The notes: generated from the letters alone by a model not told the origin. DNA of 64,000 nucleotides from Rhodoblastus sp963828185 (GCA_963828185.1 CAWHDV010000002.1:620001-684000), one strand, 5' to 3'. Shown: positions 8,041-17,594, counted from the first letter of the stretch. Translations and numbers: made by a program.

Positions 8041-8397
8041 TCAGCTTCTGGGCCGCATGTTCAGAAGCCGGAGCGCCAGCCACGCCGGCACGACGATGGC
8101 CGCGCCGGCCGCGACATATTCGGCGATCTCGCGCACGGCGTCGAAACCCGCCGCCCAGAACCGATCGATCATCTGCCGCAGGCCGATCAGCACGTCGATC
8201 GGCCGGATATCGAGCCAGACCAGGAAAAAACCGACGAGCAGCGACAGGAAAAGAAGGCGGACGAGGACGACAAGCGGCGATCCGCCGAGAAAACGCTCCA
8301 AGTCTCCCGGCTTCTCGCCCGGTTCGCGCCGCGCCGCGACGAGATCCGCTTCTCGCGGTTCGAAAGGATGGCGGGTTGGCGTGTTTTGCTCGGTCAT
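8041..8397 (-). CDS. DUF6460-like small membrane protein
   Basis: The 118-residue product has a charged N-terminal third and two hydrophobic segments, about residues 42-62 (VVLVRLLFLSLLVGFFLVWL) and 93-112 (VAAGAAIVVPAWLALRLL). Between them is an amphipathic stretch, IDVLIGLRQMIDRFWAAGF. This pattern matches the alphaproteobacterial DUF6460 family, whose function is unknown. The ATG at 8397 is preferred because the predicted protein conservation begins at MTEQNTP. It is followed by the glycosyltransferase 84 bases downstream and preceded by an exported coiled-coil protein on the same strand, so the three may share a transcript. Confidence 0.7.
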   Translation of the reverse strand: MTEQNTPTRHPFEPREADLVAARREPGEKPGDLERFLGGSPLVVLVRLLFLSLLVGFFLVWLDIRPIDVLIGLRQMIDRFWAAGFDAVREIAEYVAAGAAIVVPAWLALRLLNMRPRS

Positions 8398-8444
8398 GAC
8401 GAAATCCTGAGCCTCGAAAAGGGTCACTTTCGGGAAAGCCGGCG

Positions 8445-8948
8445 TCACAAGGACGCGGGCGGCGGCGCTCCGTTCGAATCGCGGAACAATTGCATCATTC
8501 GGCGCATGAATTTTTCCGCCCGGTCGAGCGCGTGGTCGAACTTCCGATCGTCGGCGTCCTCCTGCGCGCTTGGCGCGGCTTTCGGCGCCTGCGCCTTCAA
8601 AGCGGCGTTTTCCTCGGCCAGACGGCCGATTTCGGCCTCCAGAGCGGCGCGCTCGTCGGCGCTGGACCGGCACTGCGCCTGTCCCGCGGCGACCATGCAC
8701 AACGAAACCTGGCCGCTGCGCGTGTCGAGCCGCAAGAAACCGCCTGCGACCGGCGTCATCGTATAGCGGCCATTGACCGCATCGCCGCCTTGCAAGCGTG
8801 ACGCGGCATTATCCGGCGCCGCTTTCGCCTGCTCCGCCAGGGCTGGAAGGCCAAACGCGGCCATGCAGGAACACGCCGCCGCCAGCAGAGGGGGCGTGGC
8901 GCGTCGCAAGCCGAGGGCTGAAAATCCGAAATCCGTGACGCGAACCAT
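8445..8948 (-). CDS. Exported protein with coiled coil, unknown
   Basis: I do not recognise this 167-residue protein. Residues 18-40 form a signal peptide (LLAAACSCMAAFGLPALAEQ). The mature part contains a short beta-rich block (GRYTMTPVAGGFLRLDTRSGQVSLC), resembling domains seen in many exported alphaproteobacterial proteins, with two cysteines that may form a disulfide. Then comes a heptad-like coiled coil (ERAALEAEIGRLAEENAAL) and a charged C-terminus. Periplasmic location is likely. The ATG at 8948 is the only good start. It sits upstream of the DUF6460 gene on the same strand. Confidence 0.7.
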   Translation of the reverse strand: MVRVTDFGFSALGLRRATPPLLAAACSCMAAFGLPALAEQAKAAPDNAASRLQGGDAVNGRYTMTPVAGGFLRLDTRSGQVSLCMVAAGQAQCRSSADERAALEAEIGRLAEENAALKAQAPKAAPSAQEDADDRKFDHALDRAEKFMRRMMQLFRDSNGAPPPASL

Positions 8949-9035
8949 GTCAGCCCGACTCCCTCGCCAGATCCGGTCGGCGATGCGGCCTAAACATAGG
9001 CAAACCTTTGCCGGGCGCCAGAGGCGGTTACAAAA

Positions 9036-9707
9036 TTACTCGCCAAGGCTGCTGGCGGCGCCGCTCATGGCCTCGATCCGCGCCGCGGCGATCACCGCCT
9101 GGGTGCGACTTTCCACGCCGAGCTTCTGCAGGATGGCCGAGACATGCGCCTTTACGGTGGCTTCGGAAACGGAAAGCTCGTAGGCGATCTGCTTGTTGAG
9201 CAGGCCCTCCGACAGCATCATCAGCACTCGCACCTGCTGCGGCGTAAGCGAGGCAAGCCGCCGCACGCTGTCGACCGTGTCATTGTCGACCGGGCCGGTC
9301 AGGTCGATATCGGCGGGCACCCACACATCGCCCGCCAGCACGGCGCGAATGGCGCCCTGCATCGTCTCCATGTCAGTGCTCTTGGGAATGAAGCCGGATG
9401 CGCCGAAATCGATGCACAGCCTGATGACGCTGCGCTCCTCGTTGCCGGACACCACCACGACCGGCGCGCTCGGATGCCGCGCCCGCAAAACCATCAACCC
9501 GGAAAAACCGCGCACCCCTGGCATTGCGAGATCGAGCAGGACCAGATCCACGTCGGTCTTGGCCTCCAGCGCCTTGGTCACTTCCTCGAGGCTGCCGCAC
9601 TCCACGATTTCCGCTCCGGCCACGGCGTTGGCCACCGCCTGCCGCAGGGCTCCGCGCACCAGCGGATGATCGTCGGCGATCACGACACGCGTTATCTGCT
9701 GCTCCAC
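9036..9707 (-). CDS. NarL/LuxR-type response regulator
   Basis: The 223-residue product is a receiver domain (residues 5-125) plus a LuxR/GerE helix-turn-helix (about 150-210). The receiver shows the acidic pair ADD near residue 12, phospho-acceptor Asp59 in LLDLAMPG, Ser87 and Lys109 in FIPKS. The output domain has LTPQQVRVLMMLSEGLLNKQIAYEL and the recognition helix SEATVKAHVSAILQKL. It should bind DNA as a dimer when phosphorylated. Start is GTG at 9707, preceded by GGAGGCA, which is better spaced than any later ATG. No histidine kinase gene is adjacent, so it is an orphan regulator; it lies 177 bases after squalene-hopene cyclase on the same strand. Confidence 0.92.
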   Translation of the reverse strand: MEQQITRVVIADDHPLVRGALRQAVANAVAGAEIVECGSLEEVTKALEAKTDVDLVLLDLAMPGVRGFSGLMVLRARHPSAPVVVVSGNEERSVIRLCIDFGASGFIPKSTDMETMQGAIRAVLAGDVWVPADIDLTGPVDNDTVDSVRRLASLTPQQVRVLMMLSEGLLNKQIAYELSVSEATVKAHVSAILQKLGVESRTQAVIAAARIEAMSGAASSLGE

Positions 9708-9884
9708 ACTGCCTCCAGGCGTCCGTCACGGCCCCGACCGCGCGCGGGATCCCGCGACTCGGCCAAAAAACCTGTCAATTCTACTTATTTCAGTTTTATA
9801 CTCAAGTCGAATGCGCGCAAGCGTCGGATTTGAGCATGACAGGGTTGCAAAATCGTCATGACCGCGGCGGGACGCCTGTTTCGC

Positions 9885-11846
9885 TCAGATCGCGACCTGC
9901 GGCGTCTGTGCGCCGGAAGCGTCGAGGTTGCGCCAGCGCGCCAGGGCGAGCAGCGGGAAATAGGCCTGGTAGCCGTGATATTGCAGGTAGAACATGCGCG
10001 GAAAACCCGTGCCCGTGTAGATGGCGTCGCGCCAGAGCCCGTCCTCCTGCTGGTTTTGCACGAGCCAGGCGACCGCGCGCCTGGCGCTGTCGGACTTGCC
10101 CTCGCCTGCCGCCAGCAGCGCCATTAGAGCCCAGGCGGTCTGCGAGGCCACGCTTTTGCCGGCCGGCGCGTAGCGACGATAGATATAGTCGTCCGTGGTT
10201 TCGCCGAAGCCGCCGTCCTGGTTCTGCACCTGCATCAGCCAGCGGACGGCGCGACGAATATAATCCTGTTCCGGCTTTTCCCCGGCCATGTTGAGGGCGA
10301 TCAGCGCCGACCAGACGCCGTAGATGTAATTGACGCCCCAGCGGCCGTACCAGGAGCCGTCCGGCTCCTGCTCCTTCTTGATATAGGCGATCGTCCGCGC
10401 CAGCGCGGGATGGTCGGGCTTGTAGCCGCGCTGGGCCAGATAGCCGAGGCAGCGCGCGGAAACGTCGACGCAATCAGGATCGAGCATGGCGCCGTGGTCA
10501 GCGAAAGGGATGCGGTTGAGATATTCCTTGTTGTTGTCCTTGTCGTAGGCGGCGAAGCCGCCGCTCTTCCCCTGCATGCCGACGATCCATTCGTCGGCGC
10601 GCCTGAGATTCGCGTCGCGCCCGGCGTTATAATCGAAGACCTTGTTGGCGCGGTCGAGCGCGCTCGCCACCATGGCCGTGTCGTCGAGGTCTGGGTAACA
10701 GGGATTGTTGAACTGGAAGGCCCAGCCGCCGGACACGAGGCCCGGCGCGCGCTTGCGCCAGTCGCCGGGAGCGTCGATCTGCTTGGACGCCAGCCAGTCG
10801 AGCGCGTCCTTGACGTCCTCTTCGTCCGCGTCGGCTTCGAGCAGGGCGTGGACGGCGATCGACGTGTCCCACGTCGGGGACAGGCAGGGCTGGCAATAGC
10901 TTTCCTCGCCCCGGTCATGCAGGAGCCGGTCGAGCGATTTGCGGCACACCGCCTTGTTGGGGTCGCTATCGGGGACTCCCAGGGCGTGCATGGCCATCAG
11001 CGCATTGGCCATGGCCGGGAAAATGCCGTTGAGCCCGTCCTCGCCGTTGAGTCGATCGAGCGTGAAGGTCAGCGCCGCATCGATCGATTTTTGGCGCAAC
11101 TTGGCGGGAATATGAGGCTCGACCCAGTGCAGCGCCGAATCGAGCCAGCCGAAGGCGCGATCGAGCCAGTTCTTCGGCTTGAAATAGGCGACCTCGGCCG
11201 GATCCTGGTTGAACAGCTCCGCCACGCCGATTTTGTAAGGATTGGCCGCGACCGGCTTTTTCGCCAGCAGGATCAGCAGCGGCGCGATGACCGTGCGCGA
11301 CCATGTAGCGATATTGTACATGTTGAACGGGAACCACAGCGGCAGCAGGATGACTTCCGCCGGCATGGCGGGCAGTGCGCGCCAGGGAATCTGGCCAAAC
11401 AGCGCCAGGGCTATGCGCGTAAACATGTTGACCTTTTCCGCGCCGCCGTGCGCGCGGACATAGTCGCGGGCGCGGGTCATGGCGGCGTCGTTCACGTCAG
11501 CGCCGGCGAGCTTCAGCGCGTAATAGGCCTTGACGGTGCAGCTCAGGTTGCCTTCGCCGTCGGGGTAAAGCGGCCAGGAGCCGTCTTCGCCCTGGATGCG
11601 GAGGATATAGCGGCAAATTCTCTCCTCGAGTCGCGGCTCCGGCTTGCCGAGGAAATGCAGCAGCATGATGTATTCGGCGGGAATGGTGACATCGGCTTCG
11701 AATTCGAAACACCACCAGCCGCCGGGGTCCTTCTTGGCCAGCAGTCCCTTTCTGGCTCTGGTAACCGCCGCCTCGACCGTATCGGGCGAAAATGCGGTTT
11801 CCGCCTTTTGCAACGGCGCGAATTTGGCGGCGGCGTCCTGCAGCAT
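9885..11846 (-). CDS. shc: Squalene-hopene cyclase
   Basis: This enzyme cyclises squalene to hopene, the first committed step of hopanoid synthesis at the inner membrane. The 653-residue product is the usual size for the family. The catalytic acid motif appears as PDLDDTAM near residue 385. Several QW repeats are visible (for example QNQDGGFGE and EQEPDGSWYGRWG), along with a late NQQEDGLWRD block. The ATG at 11846 (MLQDAAAKFAPL) is chosen because the sequence upstream is arginine-rich and not family-like. The squalene-making genes hpnCDE and later hpn genes are not in the window. The neighbouring cfa gene on the same strand also modifies membrane lipids. Confidence 0.96.
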   Translation of the reverse strand: MLQDAAAKFAPLQKAETAFSPDTVEAAVTRARKGLLAKKDPGGWWCFEFEADVTIPAEYIMLLHFLGKPEPRLEERICRYILRIQGEDGSWPLYPDGEGNLSCTVKAYYALKLAGADVNDAAMTRARDYVRAHGGAEKVNMFTRIALALFGQIPWRALPAMPAEVILLPLWFPFNMYNIATWSRTVIAPLLILLAKKPVAANPYKIGVAELFNQDPAEVAYFKPKNWLDRAFGWLDSALHWVEPHIPAKLRQKSIDAALTFTLDRLNGEDGLNGIFPAMANALMAMHALGVPDSDPNKAVCRKSLDRLLHDRGEESYCQPCLSPTWDTSIAVHALLEADADEEDVKDALDWLASKQIDAPGDWRKRAPGLVSGGWAFQFNNPCYPDLDDTAMVASALDRANKVFDYNAGRDANLRRADEWIVGMQGKSGGFAAYDKDNNKEYLNRIPFADHGAMLDPDCVDVSARCLGYLAQRGYKPDHPALARTIAYIKKEQEPDGSWYGRWGVNYIYGVWSALIALNMAGEKPEQDYIRRAVRWLMQVQNQDGGFGETTDDYIYRRYAPAGKSVASQTAWALMALLAAGEGKSDSARRAVAWLVQNQQEDGLWRDAIYTGTGFPRMFYLQYHGYQAYFPLLALARWRNLDASGAQTPQVAI

Positions 11847-11974
11847 GGTCGGTCCTCGAAGCAATATTGTCGCGTCCTGGCTTTTGGCCCTGGAGCGCAG
11901 AGCTAAAGCTTTTTCGCTCACCCGCCAAGTCGCCTCCCTGACCCGCCACGTCGCGATGCGCCGGAAACCCGTCG

Positions 11975-13240
11975 TTATTCCGCCGCCTCCGAGTAGTCGC
12001 GGCGGCCGCGCTCCTGCCGCCGAAGCTCGCTTTCCGCCCCACTCATGTAGCCGCGGGTGATCGGCAGGGCGTCGAACCTCTTCACCAGCTGCAATTGCAC
12101 CACGCAGCAGCCCTGGTAACGGAAGGCGCATTCCGACGACGCGAGATAGAACTCCCACATGCGGCAGAACCGCTCGCCGTAGATTTTACGCGCCTGCTCG
12201 CGCCGCGCCGCGAAGCGCGCGCGCCAATGGCTTATGGTCAGCGCGTAATGCTCGCGCAGGACCTCCATGTCCGCGATGACGAGGCCCGCCCGCGCCAGCG
12301 ACGGCGTGATTTCCATGAGCGCCGGGATATGGCCGTCGGGAAAGATGTATTTGCTCACCCAGGGATTGGTCGGCGCGGGCTCGCCGAAATGGGCGATCGT
12401 ATGGATCAGCGCCACGCCGCTGTCCGCCAGCAAGTCCGCGACGCGTCCAAAAAATGCGTCGTAACGCTTCGGGCCGACATGTTCGAACATGCCCACCGAG
12501 ACGATGCGGTCGAAACGTCCCTGGACCTGGCGATAATCCAGGAGATCAAAGCGGACTTTCGTTGCGAGTCCGGCGGCTTCCGCCTTTTTTCGCGCGACTT
12601 CGAGCTGTTCTGCCGAAAGCGTGACGCCGAGCACGTCAGCGCCGCACCTCTCCGCCAGATAGAGCGCCAGCCCACCCCAGCCGCAGCCGATGTCGAGCAT
12701 TCTCTGGCCTGGCTCGATCGCCAGCTTGGCCGCGATATGCCGCTTTTTCGCCACCTGCGCCGCTTCAAGGTCGACAGAGGGGGATTCGAAATAGGCGCAG
12801 GAATATTGCTGGTCGCGGTCGAGAAACAAATGATAGAGCCGACCGTCGAGATCGTAGTGATGCGCGGCGTTGGCCCTGGCCCGCCGCGGCCTCACGCCGC
12901 GCCGCAGCCGCGCCGCCGATTGCCGGACCGCCTGCCAGAAGTCGATGCGGCGCATGTTTCCTTGAGCGCGGAGATTCGAGGTGGCCAGCGCGATGAGGTC
13001 GTAGATGTCGCCCCGCGCCATTTCGAGCCTTCCTTCCACGTAAAGCTCGCCGAGCGCCATTTCAGGATCGAGCGCAAGGGCGATTTCCGCGCCGCGATCC
13101 TTGAAGCGGATCGCGCAGCCCGGCGGCCCGCCGGGGCCTGCCGTGCAAGACCCAACCGTGAACGGGCGCCCGTGACTGGGTACGACATCCAACGCGCCCG
13201 CCTTGATCATTTTTTCCAGAAATCGACGCACAACCGACAT
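11975..13240 (-). CDS. cfa: Cyclopropane-fatty-acyl-phospholipid synthase
   Basis: CFA synthases transfer a methylene group from S-adenosylmethionine to unsaturated acyl chains of membrane phospholipids. The 421-residue product has an N-terminal lipid-binding domain (to about 130), then a class I methyltransferase fold with MLDIGCGWGGLALY (SAM loop), GVTLSAEQ, the VGMFEHVG block and the PDGHIPALMEI segment typical of CFA synthases. I prefer ATG 13240, with GGGGAGC about 10 bases upstream, over the TTG six bases earlier. It is 128 bases upstream of shc on the same strand, so co-transcription of two membrane-rigidity genes is possible. Confidence 0.93.
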   Translation of the reverse strand: MSVVRRFLEKMIKAGALDVVPSHGRPFTVGSCTAGPGGPPGCAIRFKDRGAEIALALDPEMALGELYVEGRLEMARGDIYDLIALATSNLRAQGNMRRIDFWQAVRQSAARLRRGVRPRRARANAAHHYDLDGRLYHLFLDRDQQYSCAYFESPSVDLEAAQVAKKRHIAAKLAIEPGQRMLDIGCGWGGLALYLAERCGADVLGVTLSAEQLEVARKKAEAAGLATKVRFDLLDYRQVQGRFDRIVSVGMFEHVGPKRYDAFFGRVADLLADSGVALIHTIAHFGEPAPTNPWVSKYIFPDGHIPALMEITPSLARAGLVIADMEVLREHYALTISHWRARFAARREQARKIYGERFCRMWEFYLASSECAFRYQGCCVVQLQLVKRFDALPITRGYMSGAESELRRQERGRRDYSEAAE

Positions 13241-13793
13241 GCCCAAAAAGCTCCCCTTGCGGAAAATTCACCGAAAAGACGCCGGAGCCCGGTCGAGCGG
13301 AAAGACCATCGCAGCCCAAACCTTGTCGCCTGCGTGAGAGGCGGCGGCCGAGGCGTAACGCTTCCTAAACGGCGACAGCCGCAAACTGTTCCCTTTTTGA
13401 GCTTGGGAGGCGTGTCGGTCTCGCCTTTGCCGAAGGATGAAAAATTCTTTATTCTGAATATGTCTTGAGCCGCCCCGAGTGGAAATCGCCCCGAATCTCG
13501 CCGCTTTTTATGGGTAATCCCGCCAGCGACGCGCGGATCGGCGTCAGGTTCCGCGCGGCGCGGCCCTTGCAATGACGGAAAAAAGCGCGAAAAATGATCC
13601 AGCGCAAAGAAAGCCATTGGCAAAGCGTGTTTTTTTGCCAACGTATCAAGCCGGCGTTGCCGCGCTTGCCATAAAATGCGACAAGTTGCCGCAAGCCCGG
13701 GCGCTGAAAAGGCCTGTAACTTGGGCAATCGATCGAGGAAACGGTTGGGTCGGACGGGCGAAGCCCCCGGCGCGTGGGCCAGAGGACAGAAAA
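13241..13793. other. Non-coding divergent region between cfa and hemA
   Basis: These 553 bases separate two divergently transcribed genes. Open frames here are arginine- and proline-rich with no family-like sequence, and I do not believe any. I looked for an FNR/FnrN-type palindrome (TTGAT-N4-ATCAA), which controls hemA in some relatives, and did not find one. The region presumably holds the cfa and hemA promoters and a long hemA leader. Confidence 0.5.
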
Positions 13794-15086
13794 ATGCAGT
13801 ATCGGCAGATTTTCGAGGATGCCATCGGCAAATTGAAATCCGAACAGCGCTATCGTGTTTTCGCCGATATCGAACGCCACGCCGACCGCTTTCCGAACGC
13901 CACCTGGCGCAAGCCCGACGGCTCCGCGCATGACGTCACCATCTGGTGCTCGAACGACTATCTCGGCATGGGCGTCAACCCCGAAGTCATCGCCGCGATG
14001 AAATCCGCCGCTTCGAAACACGGCGCCGGCGCCGGCGGCACGCGCAACATTTCCGGCACCAGCCACCCGCTGGTGCAACTCGAAGCCGAACTCGCCGACC
14101 TGCACGGCAAGGACGCGGCCCTGGTCTTCACTTCCGGCTGGATCTCCAATCTCGCCAGCATCTCGACCATCGCCGACCTGTTGCCGAATTGCCTGATCCT
14201 GTCGGACGCGCTCAACCACAATTCGATGATCGAAGGCGTCCGCCGCTCCTCGGCCGAACGCAAGATCTGGCGCCACAACGATGTCGCGCATCTCGAAGAG
14301 CTTCTGGCGGAACAGCCGCTCGAACGCGCGAAACTGATCGTGTTCGAGAGCCTTTATTCGATGGACGGCGACATTTCGCCGATCAAGGACATCTGCGACC
14401 TCGCCGAAAAATACAACGCCATGACCTATATCGACGAGGTCCATGCGGTGGCCATGTATGGCGCGCGCGGCGGCGGCGTCGCCGAACGCGAAGGCCAGAT
14501 GCACCGCATCGACGTGATCGAGGGCACTCTGGCCAAGGGCTTCGGCGTCATCGGCGGCTATATCGCAGCCGCCCCTGCGATCATCGACGCCGTGCGCTCC
14601 TTCGCCCCGAGCTTCATCTTCTCGACCGCCCTGCCCCCCGCCGTCTGCGCCGCCGCCGCGCAATCGGTGCGCATCGCCAAGACCCGGCCGGAACTGCGCA
14701 TGGCGCATCAGCGCCAGTCCTGGCTGACCAAGCACGCCTTGATGCGCGCCGGCCTGCCGGTGCTGGAGAATCCCTCGCATATCGTGCCGCTGATGGTGCG
14801 CGACGCCGAATTGTGCAAGGCGGCGAGCGACCTTTTGATCGAGCGTCACGGCATCTACATCCAGCCGATCAATTATCCGACCGTGCCGCGCGGAGCCGAA
14901 CGCCTGCGCATCACCCCGACCCCGCACCACGGCGAAGCTCATATCGCCCATCTGGTCGAGGCCCTGGTCGATGTCTGGACGACGCTGGGCATTCCCTTCA
15001 CCGAGGTCCGGGATGTCGAATCGCCCTTCGCCAATGACGCGCATTGCACCTATCCGGCGATCACAATGAAGCGCGCGGCCGAATAA
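13794..15086 (+). CDS. hemA: 5-aminolevulinate synthase
   Basis: This PLP enzyme condenses glycine and succinyl-CoA to 5-aminolevulinate, the alphaproteobacterial (C4/Shemin) entry to heme and tetrapyrroles. The 430-residue product has NDYLGMG, the glycine-rich GAGAGGTRNISGT block, SDALNHNSMIEG, the DEVHAVAMYG PLP-binding Asp region and the Schiff-base Lys248 in TLAKGFGVIGG. ATG 13794 follows AGAGGACAGAAAA. It is about 25 residues longer than many homologues at the C-terminus. A clear intrinsic terminator follows 26 bases after the stop. Bacteriochlorophyll genes are not in view, so heme and cobamide supply is the safe role. Confidence 0.96.
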   Translation: MQYRQIFEDAIGKLKSEQRYRVFADIERHADRFPNATWRKPDGSAHDVTIWCSNDYLGMGVNPEVIAAMKSAASKHGAGAGGTRNISGTSHPLVQLEAELADLHGKDAALVFTSGWISNLASISTIADLLPNCLILSDALNHNSMIEGVRRSSAERKIWRHNDVAHLEELLAEQPLERAKLIVFESLYSMDGDISPIKDICDLAEKYNAMTYIDEVHAVAMYGARGGGVAEREGQMHRIDVIEGTLAKGFGVIGGYIAAAPAIIDAVRSFAPSFIFSTALPPAVCAAAAQSVRIAKTRPELRMAHQRQSWLTKHALMRAGLPVLENPSHIVPLMVRDAELCKAASDLLIERHGIYIQPINYPTVPRGAERLRITPTPHHGEAHIAHLVEALVDVWTTLGIPFTEVRDVESPFANDAHCTYPAITMKRAAE

Positions 15087-15111
15087 AGGCTGCTGTCGCC
15101 CAAAGATCACG

Positions 15112-15141
15112 CCTCCGTTCCCGCCGGGACGGAGGTTTTTT
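15112..15141 (+). terminator. Intrinsic terminator of hemA
   Basis: CCTCCGT and ACGGAGG form a perfect 7-bp stem around a GC-rich 10-base loop, followed by six T. Confidence 0.88.
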
Positions 15142-15152
15142 CTTGACGCCCA

Positions 15153-15188
15153 TCAGTTCCCGCCCAAGGCTCAGTTCCCGCCCAAGGC
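15153..15188. repeat. Perfect 2 x 18-bp tandem repeat at the mltB stop codon
   Basis: The last five codons and the stop of the lytic transglycosylase (minus strand) are exactly duplicated, so an identical stop-codon unit follows immediately downstream. This is probably a recent replication slippage with no effect on the protein. Confidence 0.85.
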
Positions 15189-16373
15189 GTCGAGCACGGC
15201 GCGCGAGGGATAGCCGTCGGCCCGGGCCACGCCGGCGCGGCGCTGGAAGGCGTGAATGGCGAGGCGAGTCACCGGCCCGAAACGCCCATCGATCTTGCCG
15301 TCGTAGAAACCGCCCCGGATCAGACCCCGCTGTAGCCTTTCGCGCTCCGACAGGGTGAGTGGCTGAACCTCCGTCGGCCAATTCACGCGCAGGACCGGCC
15401 GCCCGGCGATTCTTTCCGCGAGGGTAGCGGCGGCGAAAGCGTAGGAATCAGAAAAATTATAGGCCTTCAGCACAAAGAAATTGTCGCTGAGCAGGAAAGC
15501 TGGCGACGGACCGTTTCCCCGGGCGCCCGTGGGGAAAAACAGCATGGCGTCGCCGCTTTTCGGCAAGGCGCGACCATCGAGCGCGATAAAACCCTCGCGC
15601 GAAAAAGCGGAAAAATCCTGGCGCAGCGCGGAGAAATCGAAATTCGGGGGCGAGCGGACCTCGATGAGCGGCGGCAAACCCGTCTTCCAGCCGGATTGCT
15701 TCAGGAAATTGGCGATCGAGGCCAGCGAATCCGGGACATTGCTCCAGATGTCGGCCGGCTCGTCGCCGGAAAAGCTTTTCGCGTATTTGAGATAGGCCGA
15801 GGGCATGAATTGCGGATCGCCCATCGCCCCCGCCCAGGAGCCGCGCAATTTCTGCCGCGCGACGCCCTTTTGCAGCAGCACGAGGCCGGCGACGAATTCC
15901 TGGGCGTAGACCGGATTGTCGCGATTGCGAAAGGCGAGCGTCGCCAGCGAGCGGAGAATGTCGCGGTCGCCGCGCGCGCCGCCGAAATCGCTCTCCATGC
16001 CCCACAGCGAGAGGATCATCTCCGAGGGCGCGCCGTACGTGCTGGCGATTTGCGTGAGCGGCGCGGCGTATTTCTGGCGCATCGCGCGCCCCTTCGCCGC
16101 GCGGGCGCCATTCGCCGCCTCATCGACATAAGTGCGCAGCGGCCGCACGAATTCGCCCTGGCTGGCGCGTTTGCCGGTCAAGGAGGGATCGAGCGTCAGG
16201 CCCGAGGCGACGGAATCGAAAATCGCGCGCGATACGCCGGCCTGCCGCGCCGGTTCGCGCAAGCTCTCGAGGAAGGCCAGGAAATCGCCAGCCTCGTCCG
16301 CGCTTGCCGTCGAGGCGGCCCCGGCGGAGGCGGCGGACAAAAGGGCTATGGCCAGAAAGCGGCGACGGTCCAT
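15171..16373 (-). CDS. MltB-family lytic murein transglycosylase with PG-binding domain
   Basis: The enzyme cleaves peptidoglycan glycan strands with 1,6-anhydro product formation in the periplasm. The 400-residue product starts MDRRRFLAIALL, a twin-arginine-like signal peptide ending near residue 25. The SLT_2 domain follows with catalytic Glu127 in LWGMESDFGG, the GSWAGAMGDPQFMPSAY block and a Trp-rich DGxxD-less C-lobe. Residues 335-395 form a PG_binding_1 domain (LQRGLIRGGFYDGKIDGRFGPVTRLAIHAFQ). The absence of a lipobox suggests a soluble rather than a lipoprotein form. Fifteen bases upstream is the end of the EamA gene on the same strand. Confidence 0.92.
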   Translation of the reverse strand: MDRRRFLAIALLSAASAGAASTASADEAGDFLAFLESLREPARQAGVSRAIFDSVASGLTLDPSLTGKRASQGEFVRPLRTYVDEAANGARAAKGRAMRQKYAAPLTQIASTYGAPSEMILSLWGMESDFGGARGDRDILRSLATLAFRNRDNPVYAQEFVAGLVLLQKGVARQKLRGSWAGAMGDPQFMPSAYLKYAKSFSGDEPADIWSNVPDSLASIANFLKQSGWKTGLPPLIEVRSPPNFDFSALRQDFSAFSREGFIALDGRALPKSGDAMLFFPTGARGNGPSPAFLLSDNFFVLKAYNFSDSYAFAAATLAERIAGRPVLRVNWPTEVQPLTLSERERLQRGLIRGGFYDGKIDGRFGPVTRLAIHAFQRRAGVARADGYPSRAVLDALGGN

Positions 16374-16388
16374 GCGACAAAACTCCTT

Positions 16389-17300
16389 TCAGCGCCATTT
16401 GGCCAATTCGGCGAGGGCGATGCCGCCAAGCCCCAACAGCATGGCCGCCGCATGATAGAGGTGAAAAGGCTCGCCGAGCAGGGTTATCGCGAAAAAAGCG
16501 CCGAACAGCGGCGTCAGGTTGGTGAAGATGCCGGCGCGGCCGGGACCGATCAACTCGACCGCTCGCATGAAAAACAGCTGGCTCAACAGCGATGGCCCGA
16601 TGGCGACAAACAGCGCCAGTTCGAAGCCCTTGGGTGTAGGGATGAAACTCCGCCCCGATAGCACCTCCGTTGCGAAGAAGGGCAGCGATTCGCAAAAAGC
16701 GGCGATGGCCATGCCGGCGAAGAAAACTTGCGGCGGCAGGCGCGGTCGCCCGCGCAGCGCGATCGTGTATCCGGCGTAAAGCGCGCAGGCGACGAGCAGC
16801 ATGAGATCGCCGAGGTTGAAGGAGAGCGCGCCGAGGTTGGACAGGTCGCCATGCGTCGCGATCAGGCCGACGCCGAGGAAGGACACGCCCATGCCGACAA
16901 TCTGCATCCGCGTGACGCGCAAGCCCTGGAACAGGGCGGCGCCGGCGAGGACCATGGGCGGGATCGAGCCTTGCAGCAAGGTGATGTTGACCGCGCTGGT
17001 CCAATGCCCCGCGAGGTAGAACAGGACATTGAAGCCAGTGTAGCCGCAGAGCGCCATCAGGGCGAGGAATCGCCATCTTTCGCGCAAGGCGTCCGCATGT
17101 TCGGCAAGCTGGCGGCGCAGCAGCGGCAGCAACAGCGCGCAGACGATCGACCAGCGCAGCATCACCATGGTCATGGGTGAAATCGCGCCGACCGCGGCGC
17201 GGCTGACGACGCCGTTGGCGCCCCACAGCGCCGCCGTGAGCACCAGCAGCAGCACGGCCCGGTCATTGAGCGAGCGCCCGATCCGGCTCAGATATTCCAT
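16389..17300 (-). CDS. EamA/DMT-family permease
   Basis: The 303-residue product has ten hydrophobic segments and the internal two-fold repeat of the drug/metabolite transporter superfamily (EamA). The first helix carries LTAALWGANGVVSR, and the second half begins around LGDLMLLVACALYAGYTIALRGR. The last helices (PLFGAFFAITLLGEPFHLYH) match the usual EamA C-terminal pattern. These inner-membrane proteins export amino acids or other metabolites; the substrate here is unknown. ATG 17300 is chosen because the membrane protein begins right after it; sequence upstream in frame is not homologous in style. It may be co-transcribed with the downstream mltB-like gene (15 bases apart). Confidence 0.88.
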   Translation of the reverse strand: MEYLSRIGRSLNDRAVLLLVLTAALWGANGVVSRAAVGAISPMTMVMLRWSIVCALLLPLLRRQLAEHADALRERWRFLALMALCGYTGFNVLFYLAGHWTSAVNITLLQGSIPPMVLAGAALFQGLRVTRMQIVGMGVSFLGVGLIATHGDLSNLGALSFNLGDLMLLVACALYAGYTIALRGRPRLPPQVFFAGMAIAAFCESLPFFATEVLSGRSFIPTPKGFELALFVAIGPSLLSQLFFMRAVELIGPGRAGIFTNLTPLFGAFFAITLLGEPFHLYHAAAMLLGLGGIALAELAKWR

Positions 17301-17594
17301 CAAGCGGACGCCTTTTTCGATAAAGCGGATTTTTCGGGGGGGACCATGGCCGCGATTTGCCTGACCGTCCAGAGAAAGCGCCTTGCAAATCGGCAACGCC
17401 GCATTTTTGCTTCGAAAAAACAACGACGGGGACGCGGGCCACCAAGCCTCCGAAGTCGCCGCAATTCGCGGTGGAGCGCCTGAAACCATTCGAAGCGCTC
17501 GACTGTTATGGAGAAGCACGCGCTCGCGCGCCTTACGCGCTGCGCTTTTGCAAAGAGAAGATAAAACTTCTCATCCGACGGGGAGGACGCCAGG

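Noticed and set aside
13580..13790. An FNR-type palindrome controlling hemA
   Set aside because: No TTGAT-N4-ATCAA or close variant was found upstream of the start.
13449..15110. A 553-codon minus-strand frame opposite hemA
   Set aside because: It is a composition artefact antisense to a confident hemA and has no recognisable domain.
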